Source of the DNA: Comamonas halotolerans
Lineage (GTDB): Bacteria; Pseudomonadota; Gammaproteobacteria; Burkholderiales; Burkholderiaceae_C
Assembly (NCBI RefSeq): GCF_030162935.1
Contig: NZ_JASAUZ010000056.1
Location: 124,001 to 188,000, forward strand
Direction: 5' to 3'
DNA length: 64,000 nucleotides
The notes below the pieces were generated by a model that saw only the letters and a program-made list of their open reading frames with translations, had not been told where the DNA came from and did no database searches. Positions 45,190 through 53,455 of the stretch are shown here, piece by piece. The translations under genes were made by a program, and so were the position numbers. Numbering within the stretch: the stretch's first letter is position 1; each line of letters opens with the position of its first letter.

Positions 45190-47316
45190 ATGAGCAACCC
45201 CCACGAGCCCCTGCTTGCGCCGGGCATGATCGGCAACATGGCTTTGCGCAACCGCATTGTCATGGCCCCCATGGGTGAGAATTTCGGTGGCAAGGATGGC
45301 ATCTGCGGCGAGCGCACCCAGGCCTACTACGAAGCGCGTGCGCAAGGTGGGGCAGGGCTGATCATCATGGGCACAGCCGCCATCTCGTGGCCCACAGGCA
45401 CAAGTGAGCCGCACCAGCTCGGTATCTCGGAGGACTACTTCATTCCAGGACTGTCCGAAGTCACACGCCGAGCCCATGCGCACGGCAGCAAGATCGCCAT
45501 CCAGATCAACCACAGTGGCAAGGTGGCTGCACACGACCGTGCCAATGGTCGTGAGATGTGGGTTTCTTCTCTGCCCCCCGAAGCCCCTGTCCCGGAGGCC
45601 ATGCGCACCATCACGCCCAAAGAGTTTTCAACCTTTGTTGGCGTAGGTCCGTATCCCGACCGCTACCGTGTGATGGACAAGGCCGATATCGCGCAAATGA
45701 TCGAGTGGTTCGCCGCAGCCGCCTTGCGTGCCAAGCAGGCCAACTTTGACGCTGTTGAGGTGCACGCAGCGCACAATTACATGCTGGCCAACTTCCTGTC
45801 ACCGTTTTTCAACAGCCGTACGGATGAATACGGCGGTAGCTACGAAAACCGCAGCCGTCTGCTGCGCGAAGTGCTCACTGCCGTGCGCGAGCGCGTAGGC
45901 CCTGGCTTCCCCGTGTGGGTGCGTCTGGATGCCGAAGAAATGCACACCCCTGGTGGCATCACCATGGATGAAGCCCTGCAAACCGCCAGGTTGTGCGAAG
46001 CACTGGGCGTTGATGCGATCAATGTTTCGGCCTACGCACGCATGCCCACAGGATCAGCCTTCACCGATGCCCCTATTCCGCAAAAGCCCGCGGCCTACCG
46101 TGCATTTGCCAAGCAGTTCAAGCAGGCTGTGCGCATCCCCATCATTTCTGCAGGCCGCTGGGAGCTGGACGATGCAGCTGCCGCGCTCAGAAATCATGAA
46201 ATCGACTTTGTGGCCATGGGCCGCAAGTTGCTGGCTGACCCTGACCTGCCCAACAAGCTGCAAGCCAACCAGGCCAGCAGTGTGCGCCCCTGCATATACT
46301 GCTATGCCTGCGTGAGTGAGATTTTTGTGAATCGCGGAATCAAATGCGCCGTGAACGCCCAGACCGGCCACGAAATTGAAGCGTCCATCGTGCGCGCTCA
46401 GGCCAGTAGGCATGTGCTGATTGTGGGTGGAGGCCCGTCAGGCATGGAAGCGGCCCGCGTCGCGGCACTGCGGGGGCACCGCGTGACGCTGATTGAGCGC
46501 AGCAATCGCCTGGGCGGCACCTTGTTCTTTGCCGCACTGGCCTACCCTGAAAATGGCCGCCTGCTGGACTATCTGGTTCAGCAGATGCAGCATCCCATGA
46601 TTGAGGTGCGCCTGAACACCACTGCAGACCGCCAGCTGATCGACAGTCTGAGACCCGATGAAATCTGGGTAGCAACTGGGGCCAAGCGTGCTGCCCCGGC
46701 CATTGAAGGTGCCGATCAAGACCATGTCTGGAGTGGTGACGAGTTGCGTCGCCTGATGACTGGTGACCGTGCTGACGAGGTGGCCAAAGCCAAGCTGAGC
46801 CTGGCAGAGCGCGCCATGTTCAAAGCCAGTGGCATGCTGGGCGTGACCGACAGCATGGCTGCCATTCAAGGGCTGTCCAAGCTCTGGATGCCCCTGGGCA
46901 AGCGGGTTGCGATTGTGGGCGGAGGCCTTGTCGGCATGGAACTGGCTGAGTTCCTGCTCGAACGTGGGCGCGAAGTCACCGTGCTGGAACCCGGCGCCCA
47001 CCCCGGCACCGAACTGGCCATTGTTCGCCGCTGGCGTGTGTTTGATGCGGTCAAGGCCCACGGCACCCTGCACCTGCAAGCGCAGGTCAACCGCATCGAG
47101 CGCAAGCACGTGGTGTGGCGTGACAAGGACGGCAACAGCCAGACATTGGCCGCCGACTCCGTGGTACTGGCGCTGGGCGCCGAAGCCGACCACAGCGTGC
47201 AACAGACGTTGCAGCAGCTCACCACGGTGCCTGTGCGCACGCTGGGCGACTGCGACAACCTGGGCTATATCGAAGGAGCCATACACTCGGGCCACCGTGC
47301 GGGGCGCACCCTCTAA
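45190..47316 (+). CDS. 2,4-dienoyl-CoA-reductase-like flavoenzyme (BaiCD/BaiH-like)
   Basis: The 708-residue protein has an N-terminal FMN TIM barrel of Old Yellow Enzyme type (RNRIVMAPMGENF, AIQINHSGK, EVHAAHNYMLANFLSPFFN). A four-Cys iron-sulphur site at about residues 367-384 is spaced C-x2-C-x2-C-x11-C. An FAD/NAD(P) domain (LIVGGGPSGMEAARVAALRG, AIVGGGLVGMELAEFLLERG) follows. The plan is that of 2,4-dienoyl-CoA reductase and of BaiCD/BaiH, which act on the 4-ene of 3-oxo bile-acid CoA esters in gut anaerobes. Here, divergent from hsdA-ksi, a steroid ene-reductase or dehydrogenase role is likely. ATG 45190 has CAGGAGACAACCACA in front. Confidence 0.82.
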   Translation: MSNPHEPLLAPGMIGNMALRNRIVMAPMGENFGGKDGICGERTQAYYEARAQGGAGLIIMGTAAISWPTGTSEPHQLGISEDYFIPGLSEVTRRAHAHGSKIAIQINHSGKVAAHDRANGREMWVSSLPPEAPVPEAMRTITPKEFSTFVGVGPYPDRYRVMDKADIAQMIEWFAAAALRAKQANFDAVEVHAAHNYMLANFLSPFFNSRTDEYGGSYENRSRLLREVLTAVRERVGPGFPVWVRLDAEEMHTPGGITMDEALQTARLCEALGVDAINVSAYARMPTGSAFTDAPIPQKPAAYRAFAKQFKQAVRIPIISAGRWELDDAAAALRNHEIDFVAMGRKLLADPDLPNKLQANQASSVRPCIYCYACVSEIFVNRGIKCAVNAQTGHEIEASIVRAQASRHVLIVGGGPSGMEAARVAALRGHRVTLIERSNRLGGTLFFAALAYPENGRLLDYLVQQMQHPMIEVRLNTTADRQLIDSLRPDEIWVATGAKRAAPAIEGADQDHVWSGDELRRLMTGDRADEVAKAKLSLAERAMFKASGMLGVTDSMAAIQGLSKLWMPLGKRVAIVGGGLVGMELAEFLLERGREVTVLEPGAHPGTELAIVRRWRVFDAVKAHGTLHLQAQVNRIERKHVVWRDKDGNSQTLAADSVVLALGAEADHSVQQTLQQLTTVPVRTLGDCDNLGYIEGAIHSGHRAGRTL

Positions 47317-47321
47317 AAGCC

Positions 47322-47456
47322 GTTTATTCAAACGCAACCTGAGGCATACACAGACATAGCAACGCTGCCGTTAGCGCCTGTTCATCCAACGCTGGGCAGT
47401 GTTGAGCCCTTTAGCATGGCCAGCCCAATATGCTTCAAGGCTCGTTTGGAATAAAC
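47322..47456. repeat. Inverted repeat pair flanking a 108-base non-coding stretch
   Basis: GTTTATTCAAACG at 47322-47334 and CGTTTGGAATAAAC at 47443-47456 are reverse complements apart from one inserted base. They frame nearly all of the intergenic region between two convergent genes. No T-run hairpin terminator was seen here. Confidence 0.4.
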
Positions 47457-47466
47457 AGAACTCCTG

Positions 47467-48237
47467 TCAAAAGTTCGGCGCTTCCACCCCGCCATCCACG
47501 CCCAGCACCTTGCCTGTCACCCAGCTTGCGGCTGAGGATGCCAGATACAGCACAGCAGCAGCCACATCTTCAGGCCTGCCAAGACGTGCGAGCGGTGTGG
47601 TTTTTTCCATGCGCGTTGTGCGCTCTGGTGTCAAAAATGGCGCCAGCGCATCCGTCATGATGGTGCCCGGCTCCACTGCATTCACACGTATGTTCGGGCC
47701 ATAGTCCTGCGCCAGACAACGTGTCAACTGGTTGAGTGCTGCCTTTGCAGCCCCGTAGGCACTGAAGTTTTTTTGCGCATAACGCGCAGCCGTGGATGAA
47801 ATGTTGACCACTGCGCCACCACCTGCTGCCTGCATGGCAGGTGCCGCTTTTTGCACCAGGGTATACGCGGGCACCACGTTGAAGGCCAGAACATCGCCCA
47901 GCGCCGCACCATTGACCGTGCGCGGATCATTGGGCCCACCACCTCCCACATTGTTAACCACGATGTGCACTGCCCCCAGCTGCGCCACTGTCTGGACAAT
48001 GAGCTGCTCCAGATCCTGCTCCTGGCACACATCGCCTTGCACTGCAATGGCCTGCCGCCCCAGCGCTTCAATCTCTGCCTGCACCAAGGCCAAATCCTGG
48101 GCGGTACGCGCAAACAAGGCCACATCGGCCCCTGCTTGCGCCAGCATCAGCGCGCAGGCTCGACCAATGCCTTTTCCAGCCCCGGTCACCACAGCGACCT
48201 TGCCTTCAAGTGAAAACTGACGGAAAACATTCTGCAT
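47467..48237 (-). CDS. hdhA: 7-alpha-hydroxysteroid dehydrogenase-like SDR
   Basis: The 256-residue SDR agrees closely with E. coli HdhA (255 residues) in diagnostic places: VVTGAGKGIGRACA, VVNNVGGGGPNDPRT, ISSTAARYAQKNFSAYG with the catalytic Ser, Tyr and Lys, RVNAVEPGTIMTDAL, TPLARLGRPEDVA and SSAASWVTGKVL. HdhA oxidises the 7-alpha-hydroxyl of cholate and chenodeoxycholate with NAD. Its presence argues that bile acids, not only androgens, are substrates of this cluster. It follows the aldehyde dehydrogenase gene by 155 bases on the same strand. Confidence 0.83.
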   Translation of the reverse strand: MQNVFRQFSLEGKVAVVTGAGKGIGRACALMLAQAGADVALFARTAQDLALVQAEIEALGRQAIAVQGDVCQEQDLEQLIVQTVAQLGAVHIVVNNVGGGGPNDPRTVNGAALGDVLAFNVVPAYTLVQKAAPAMQAAGGGAVVNISSTAARYAQKNFSAYGAAKAALNQLTRCLAQDYGPNIRVNAVEPGTIMTDALAPFLTPERTTRMEKTTPLARLGRPEDVAAAVLYLASSAASWVTGKVLGVDGGVEAPNF

Positions 48238-48281
48238 TCAGACACCCCTCATGAATGCCGCGCTCTACTGGCGCAGCTTCG

Positions 48282-48296
48282 GATCGTCATAGTGAC
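48282..48296 (-). promoter_or_regulatory. Degenerate operator-like element before hdhA
   Basis: On the minus strand GTC-ACTAT-GACGATC lies about 44 bases before ATG 48237. The spacer is five rather than six bases, so this is weak. Confidence 0.3.
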
Positions 48297-48392
48297 CGTG
48301 CCCAGCCTGTAGCAGGCACACTCAATGGTTTCTTCCCATACAGCCGCAGGCCTGGGCCAGCATCGGGCAGCATCGGGCAAAAAGAGGCCCAT

Positions 48393-49814
48393 TCAGGGCG
48401 TGACTGCAGCACGCAAAGTGGGTAGCAAATGCTCGCCATAGGGTGGAAGCATCCCCCATTCCCGGCGTGGATCATGGTTGCCAGCGCGATAGACCGATCG
48501 TGCATGGCTGAACTCCAGAAAACCCTCGTGCCCATGGTAATGGCCCATTCCGGAAGCCCCGATGCCACCAAAAGGCGCATCCTCCAAGGCCGGATGCATG
48601 ACCACGTCATTGACGGACACCCCCCCCGACAGGGTGTGGTCCAGCACCCAGTTCAGCTCGGCCTCATCGCTGCCAAAGTAGTACAGTGCAAGTGGTCGCT
48701 CACCTGCGTTGATCTCGGCCACGGCATCGGCCATCTGCGAGAACGTGCGCAGCACCATGGCTGGACCAAAAATTTCGTGCTGCGAAATCAGTGCCTCCTG
48801 CGGTGGGTTGACAACCAGAGACAGGGGCAAGCGACGATCTTCCCCATCACTGCGAGCTGTTTCCACCACACGCACTCCGCGCTGCTGAGCATCCTGCACA
48901 TAGCTTTGAAGCCGCTCCAGGTGGCGCGCATTGACCACGGGGGTGACATCCGGATTGCCGGCAATGCTCGGGTACATCTGCCGGTAGTGCTGCACCAGCT
49001 GCTCCATCAAGGCTTCAAGCTGCGTTTCGTGCACCCAGACGGTATCAGGGGAGACACACAGCTGGCCAGAGTTCAGCGCCTTGCCCACTGCAATGCGCTC
49101 TGCTGCATTGGCGATGTCTGCAGTCTCGCTGACCAGCGCGGGCGACTTTCCACCAAGCTCCAGCGTCACTGGAACCAGATTTTGAGCGGCAGCCGCCATG
49201 ATGGACCGGCCTACAGCCGTTGAACCCGTGAACACCAGATGATCCCAGGGCTGCTGGGCAAAGGCCTGGGCCACATCCACGCCTCCCTGCACCACTGTCA
49301 GCACCTGCGGATCAAAGCTTTGCGCAATCGCCTGCGCCAGCACCTGTGCCGTGCGTGGCGCAATTTCGGAAGGTTTGAGCACCGCACGATTGCCGGCAGC
49401 GAACGCACAGGCCAGCGGTGACAGCAGTGTGAAGACGGGCGCATTCCATGTCCCTATGATGCCTATCACCCCCTTGGGCTGGTATTTCACCCAGGCAGTT
49501 GCACCAAACATGTCAAATGGCTTGACGCTGGGGCGCTCTGAGTCATCCATCCACTGCTTCACATGATCACGGGCATGCTTGAGTGAGGCCAGTGAGCCCA
49601 GCACGTCATTGCTCAAAGAGAAAACAGGATGGCGCCCCCCAAAATCCTCCTCCATGGCTTGACACAAAGCATTCTGGTGCTCAACCAGCAAATCAATCAG
49701 CTGCTGCAAGCGTTGCACACGCACTTCGGCACTGACTCGACCTTCTTGCACAAAAGCACTTTTTTGCGCCTGCAGCACTTGGGCTATTGGCAATACCGGG
49801 GCACTTTGCGTCAT
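48393..49814 (-). CDS. Aldehyde dehydrogenase, probable steroid side-chain aldehyde dehydrogenase
   Basis: The 473-residue protein resembles coniferyl-aldehyde-type dehydrogenases: KGVIGIIGTWNAPVFTLLSP, FTGSTAVGRSIMAAAA, the general-base Glu in TLELGGKSPALV and the catalytic Cys in NSGQLCVSPDTVWV. In Pseudomonas stutzeri Chol1 an aldehyde dehydrogenase (Sad) oxidises the C22 aldehyde left by the first aldolase of bile-acid side-chain removal, and this gene is the only candidate for that step in the window. AAAGGAGACAAAA lies before the ATG. The divergent region to the transporter gene holds an operator-like element 67 bases upstream. Confidence 0.8.
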   Translation of the reverse strand: MTQSAPVLPIAQVLQAQKSAFVQEGRVSAEVRVQRLQQLIDLLVEHQNALCQAMEEDFGGRHPVFSLSNDVLGSLASLKHARDHVKQWMDDSERPSVKPFDMFGATAWVKYQPKGVIGIIGTWNAPVFTLLSPLACAFAAGNRAVLKPSEIAPRTAQVLAQAIAQSFDPQVLTVVQGGVDVAQAFAQQPWDHLVFTGSTAVGRSIMAAAAQNLVPVTLELGGKSPALVSETADIANAAERIAVGKALNSGQLCVSPDTVWVHETQLEALMEQLVQHYRQMYPSIAGNPDVTPVVNARHLERLQSYVQDAQQRGVRVVETARSDGEDRRLPLSLVVNPPQEALISQHEIFGPAMVLRTFSQMADAVAEINAGERPLALYYFGSDEAELNWVLDHTLSGGVSVNDVVMHPALEDAPFGGIGASGMGHYHGHEGFLEFSHARSVYRAGNHDPRREWGMLPPYGEHLLPTLRAAVTP

Positions 49815-49881
49815 TTTTGTCTCCTTTAAGGGCTGTTTTATGTCTTAAGCCCCCATGCTCGTGCCTCAGGATTACCCGGGC

Positions 49882-49900
49882 TTCGTCCAAAGAGACGATG
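49882..49900. promoter_or_regulatory. Operator-like element between aldehyde dehydrogenase and transporter genes
   Basis: TTCGTC-CAAAGA-GACGATG on the plus strand; read from the other side it is CATCGTC-TCTTTG-GACGAA. It lies 67 bases before ATG 49814 (minus) and 32 bases before ATG 49933 (plus), and could serve both. Confidence 0.6.
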
Positions 49901-49906
49901 GCGCGC

Positions 49907-49930
49907 ATGCATCGTCGCCGCACGATGCAT
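49907..49930. repeat. Perfect 24-base palindrome just before the transporter start
   Basis: ATGCATCGT-CGCCGC-ACGATGCAT has 9-base perfect arms. It begins seven bases after the operator-like element and ends two bases before ATG 49933. It could be a second regulator site or an mRNA hairpin covering the start. Confidence 0.5.
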
Positions 49931-49932
49931 TC

Positions 49933-51273
49933 ATGCATACACCAACCACGTCACCCCCCCAGGTCAACTGGCGCACGCATCTAAGCCTTGCCTTGCTGGC
50001 TCTGGTCTATATCTTTTCGTTCATTGATCGGCAGGTTCTTTCCATTTTGATGGAACCCATCAAGCAAGAGTTCGGGGCCACAGACACCGAGATGGGGCTG
50101 CTGTCCGGCCTTGCATTCGGCCTTCTTTATGCAGTTCTGGGTATTCCCGTAGGCCGTTTGGCCGATAAGTACAACCGCCGCAACATTGTGGCTATTTGCT
50201 GCGGCATCTGGAGTCTGGCCACCATGGCATGCGGCTTTGCCACGCAATACTGGCACATGCTGGTCGCTCGCATGAGTGTGGCCATCGGTGAAGCGGGCGG
50301 CATGGCCCCTTCCATCTCCGCCGTCTCGGACTTGTACCCGCCCAAAATGCGCTCTTTCGCCATCAGCCTGTTCATGATGGGCCCCAACCTGGGCACCCTG
50401 CTCGGCCTCGTGCTCGGAGGCGTGGTTGCCCAATATTTCGGCTGGCGGGCAGTCTTTCTGTTCTTCGGTATCCCGGGCGTCATCCTCAGCGTGATTGTTT
50501 ACTTCGTGGTCAAAGAGCCTGTACGTGGTGGATTTGAGCCTGAGAAATCTCCCGCCAGCTCAACCAGCACTCCCGTGATCCCCAAGGAATCCATGTTCCG
50601 TCAGGTACTGCGTCTACTGGCCATGAAGCCCCTGCGCAATGTGTGTCTGGCCGGTGGCATTGCAGGCATTGCAGGCTATGGCTACGGAGTCTGGGCACCC
50701 AGCTTTTTCATTCGCACCCACCAGATGTCGATTGCCGAAGCAGGCTTGGTGTTTGGTCTGTCCAGCGGTTTGGGCGCAGTCTTTGGCGCCATGTTCTGCG
50801 GCTGGCTCTCCGACAGACTCACCCAACGCGACGCCCGCTGGCAGCTGGGCCTGGCAGCGCTTGGCACTGCCTGCGCCGTACCGGCAGGCATTGCCCTGTT
50901 CTCATGGCCTGCGAGTGACTTCTGGATGCTTGGCAGCATTAAAGTGCCCCATGCCATGGGCTTTGCCCTGGTGTTTGGTTTCTTTGCCAGCTGGTTTGCC
51001 ACCTTGTCGTACAGCGCGATCAGCCAGATGGTGATGGCTTCCGAGCGCAGCGTGGCAGCAGCCTTGCTCAACTTGTTCATGACACTGCTGGGCGTGGGCC
51101 TGGGCCCACTGATCACAGGCGCCCTGAGTGACCACTTCACCGCCATCAATGGCTCAGACGGGCTGCGCTACGCGCTGATTGCCGTGGTCACTTTGCTGAG
51201 CTTCACCGTGGTGCTGTTTGCGCTGGCCATCAACCCTTACAAACAACGCCTGCTGCAGTTACGGCAGGCCTGA
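49933..51273 (+). CDS. Major facilitator superfamily transporter (first copy)
   Basis: The 446-residue protein has about 12 hydrophobic helices, the A-motif-like GIPVGRLADKYNRRNI between TM2 and TM3, FIDRQVLSILMEPIKQEFG in TM1 and VARMSVAIGEAGGMAPS. This is the spinster-like/hexuronate-like MFS group often found in aromatic and steroid clusters. It probably imports a steroid or bile acid, or exports a metabolite. The start is uncertain: ATG 49933 gives a normal short N-terminus, ATG 49855 would add 26 residues spanning the operator-like element, and neither has a clear ribosome-binding site. An SDR gene follows by 23 bases. Confidence 0.82.
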   Translation: MHTPTTSPPQVNWRTHLSLALLALVYIFSFIDRQVLSILMEPIKQEFGATDTEMGLLSGLAFGLLYAVLGIPVGRLADKYNRRNIVAICCGIWSLATMACGFATQYWHMLVARMSVAIGEAGGMAPSISAVSDLYPPKMRSFAISLFMMGPNLGTLLGLVLGGVVAQYFGWRAVFLFFGIPGVILSVIVYFVVKEPVRGGFEPEKSPASSTSTPVIPKESMFRQVLRLLAMKPLRNVCLAGGIAGIAGYGYGVWAPSFFIRTHQMSIAEAGLVFGLSSGLGAVFGAMFCGWLSDRLTQRDARWQLGLAALGTACAVPAGIALFSWPASDFWMLGSIKVPHAMGFALVFGFFASWFATLSYSAISQMVMASERSVAAALLNLFMTLLGVGLGPLITGALSDHFTAINGSDGLRYALIAVVTLLSFTVVLFALAINPYKQRLLQLRQA

Positions 51274-51296
51274 ATACTGACCTGGGAATATCCACA

Positions 51297-52133
51297 ATGA
51301 CTCAAGCTGTTGTTTTAATTACTGGCGCAAGCCGAGGCATCGGCGCTGCGACTGCCATTCACTTTGCCCAGCAAGGATGGCGTGTGGCCATTACGGCGCG
51401 CACGCTCACCGAAGGGGCCCAGCTCGACAACCAACTGCGCCTGCCCAATGGGCAGCTGCTGTCTGGCAGCCTGACGTCCACTGCGGCAGCCATTGAAGCG
51501 CAGGGGGGACAGGTGTTCGCGCACACCATGGACCTGATGGACATGCCATCTCTGGATGCAGCCGTTGACGCTGTCATGGAGCACTACGGGCGCATCGATA
51601 TCCTGATCAATAACGCTGTTTATCAGAACCGTGAGGTCAACGACCTGCTGCCTGCACTGACCATTAACTCCCTGCAACGCGCCATGCAAGGCAACGTGAT
51701 GGCGCCATTCCACCTGGCTCAACGCGTTTTGCCCTTCATGGTCCAGCAAGGCAGCGGTCGCATCATCAATGTGTGCTCGGGTGCTGGACAGTACAACCCG
51801 CCCGTGCCTGCAGATCAGGGGGGTTGGGGCTTTGCCTATGGTGCATCCAAAGCCGCTATTGCACGGCTGGCTGGATGCATCAACACGGAATACAAAGCGC
51901 ACGACATCAGGTCTTTCAGCGTAAACCCGGGCGTGGTCACCACTGAAGCCGTCAAGGCCACCTTGGGTGACGACGGAGTATTGGCGCAGCGTTACGGCGC
52001 CTCCACCCCCCAGGAGATTGCGGCCACGCTCTTCTGGCTCGCGACGGAACAAGCGGCCCTGCCTTTGGCCAAATCTCCGTCCATGATTGATCTGCAGACA
52101 CTGTACAAAGAGCGATTAGCCGCTGCAGTCTGA
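51297..52133 (+). CDS. Short-chain dehydrogenase/reductase
   Basis: The 278-residue SDR has VVLITGASRGIGAATA, ILINNAVYQNRE (variant NNA motif), NVCSGAGQYNPPVPAD with Ser, the FAYGASKAAIARL Tyr-Lys pair and SVNPGVVTTE. An insertion after the second strand (LPNGQLLSGSLTSTAAAI) makes it longer than the usual 250. The substrate is unknown; a hydroxysteroid dehydrogenase (for example at C12 or C7) is one possibility given its place between a transporter gene and kshA. Confidence 0.72.
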   Translation: MTQAVVLITGASRGIGAATAIHFAQQGWRVAITARTLTEGAQLDNQLRLPNGQLLSGSLTSTAAAIEAQGGQVFAHTMDLMDMPSLDAAVDAVMEHYGRIDILINNAVYQNREVNDLLPALTINSLQRAMQGNVMAPFHLAQRVLPFMVQQGSGRIINVCSGAGQYNPPVPADQGGWGFAYGASKAAIARLAGCINTEYKAHDIRSFSVNPGVVTTEAVKATLGDDGVLAQRYGASTPQEIAATLFWLATEQAALPLAKSPSMIDLQTLYKERLAAAV

Positions 52134-52178
52134 ACCACCCAGGCGCAGGATTTGCGCAATATCAAACCTTGCCTGCAA

Positions 52179-52197
52179 CTCGTCCAAACAGAGTATG
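52179..52197 (+). promoter_or_regulatory. Operator-like element before kshA
   Basis: CTCGTC-CAAACA-GAGTATG lies 61 bases before ATG 52259. It resembles TTCGTC-CAAAGA-GACGATG at 49882 but has GAG for GAC, so it is a weaker match. Confidence 0.45.
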
Positions 52198-52258
52198 CAT
52201 ACAAGCTGCGCCTCTTGGAAGATGCTTCATCCACAACAAGATCTGGAGACTCCACGCC

Positions 52259-53371
52259 ATGGCAACTACCAAGGACTATCGCATTGGCGAATACACCTTC
52301 CCCCGCGGCTGGTTCATGATTTCTGAAACCAAGGCGCTCGACACACACAAGCCCGTGGCCGTGCGTTTTTTTGGCCAGGATTTTGCGCTCTACCGTGGCC
52401 GTGAAAGCGGCAAGGTTGTGTTGCTTGATGCCTACTGCCCCCACATGAAGACCCATCTCGGCGCCCCCAACAGCACCAGCTATGTGGTGATTGACGGCGG
52501 TGGCAGCAATGTGGATGGCGACGGAATTCGCTGCCCCTACCATGGCTGGCGCTTTGGTGCAGATGGCAAATGCAACGACATTCCCTACCATGATGGCCCC
52601 ATTCCCGCTGCGGCGGCCGTCAAGAGCTGGAAAGTTCAAGAACGCTACGGTGCTGTCTGGGTCTGGTATGACCCTGAAGGCGGTGAACCCGACTATGAAC
52701 TGCCGCACTTTGCAGACTGGGACGACGAGACCTTTGTCAACGGCAGCTGGGATTACCTGGGCGAGCTCAACCAGCATCCGCAGGAGGTGGTCGACAATAT
52801 TGCCGACTACGGTCACCTCAGCCCCATTCATGGCTCGACCGTGATGCGCTTTGAAAACGTATTCCAGGGCCACAATGCCATCCAGCGCCAATGCGGTGGT
52901 CACCGTACGCTGGTGGGCGAAGGCGGTGCCAGCAGCGAGCTGCACACCGACACCTGGTATCACGGCCCTGCCATTCTGGTGGCCAAGACCACCGGCATGT
53001 TCAATGCGTTCATGATGATCATGCACACCCCTGTGGATGACGGCAAGATCAAGGTATGGCACAACCTGCTGGTACAAACCTCACACCGCGGCAAACCGAC
53101 CAAGGCCGACGAGATCGCGGCCAAACAGTTCCAGGAAGCCAGCCGTTTGGCATTTGAGCAGGACTTTGAAGTCTGGTCGCAAAAAGCGCCCTGCCTCAAC
53201 CCCTTGTTCATCCCCAGTGATGGTGCTTTCCTGAAAGCCCGCATCTGGTACAAGCAGTTCTACAACCCTCGTGCCAAGACGCAGGACTATCTGGATCAGT
53301 GCGAAGGCAAATACGTGCCTCGCGGTATGGTGCCCTACACTGCCGACGACCAGGAGCCAGCAACGGCTTGA
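52259..53371 (+). CDS. kshA: 3-ketosteroid 9-alpha-hydroxylase, Rieske oxygenase component
   Basis: The 370-residue protein has an N-terminal Rieske domain (DAYCPHMKTHLG, then IRCPYHGWRFGADGKC), followed by the mononuclear iron site VDNIADYGHLSPIHG. KshA-like segments also include FPRGWFM near the start, FENVFQGHNAIQ and a closing WYKQFYNP. KshA with KshB hydroxylates C9 of 3-ketosteroids; with the delta-1 double bond this opens ring B. The start is ATG 52259 (ATCTGGAGACTCCACGCC before it), since the frame upstream has no family match. kshB lies 44 kb away. The gene ends at a strong bidirectional terminator. Confidence 0.87.
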   Translation: MATTKDYRIGEYTFPRGWFMISETKALDTHKPVAVRFFGQDFALYRGRESGKVVLLDAYCPHMKTHLGAPNSTSYVVIDGGGSNVDGDGIRCPYHGWRFGADGKCNDIPYHDGPIPAAAAVKSWKVQERYGAVWVWYDPEGGEPDYELPHFADWDDETFVNGSWDYLGELNQHPQEVVDNIADYGHLSPIHGSTVMRFENVFQGHNAIQRQCGGHRTLVGEGGASSELHTDTWYHGPAILVAKTTGMFNAFMMIMHTPVDDGKIKVWHNLLVQTSHRGKPTKADEIAAKQFQEASRLAFEQDFEVWSQKAPCLNPLFIPSDGAFLKARIWYKQFYNPRAKTQDYLDQCEGKYVPRGMVPYTADDQEPATA

Positions 53372-53393
53372 TGATCCGATGCCATCTTGGCGA

Positions 53394-53430
53394 CAATAAA
53401 AAAGGCTCGTTGAACGAGCCTTTTTTATTG
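53394..53430. terminator. Bidirectional terminator after kshA
   Basis: CAATAAAAAAGGCTCGT pairs perfectly over 17 bases with its reverse complement around a TGA loop, with A- and T-runs on both sides. It serves kshA (plus) and the EthD-like gene (minus). Confidence 0.95.
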
Positions 53431-53455
53431 GGGCAGCGCCTCTGAATCAGCTATG

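Noticed and set aside
48359-48378. Tandem 10-base repeat CAGCATCGGG x2
   Set aside because: Only two copies, non-coding, near the end of the aldehyde dehydrogenase gene; too small to interpret.
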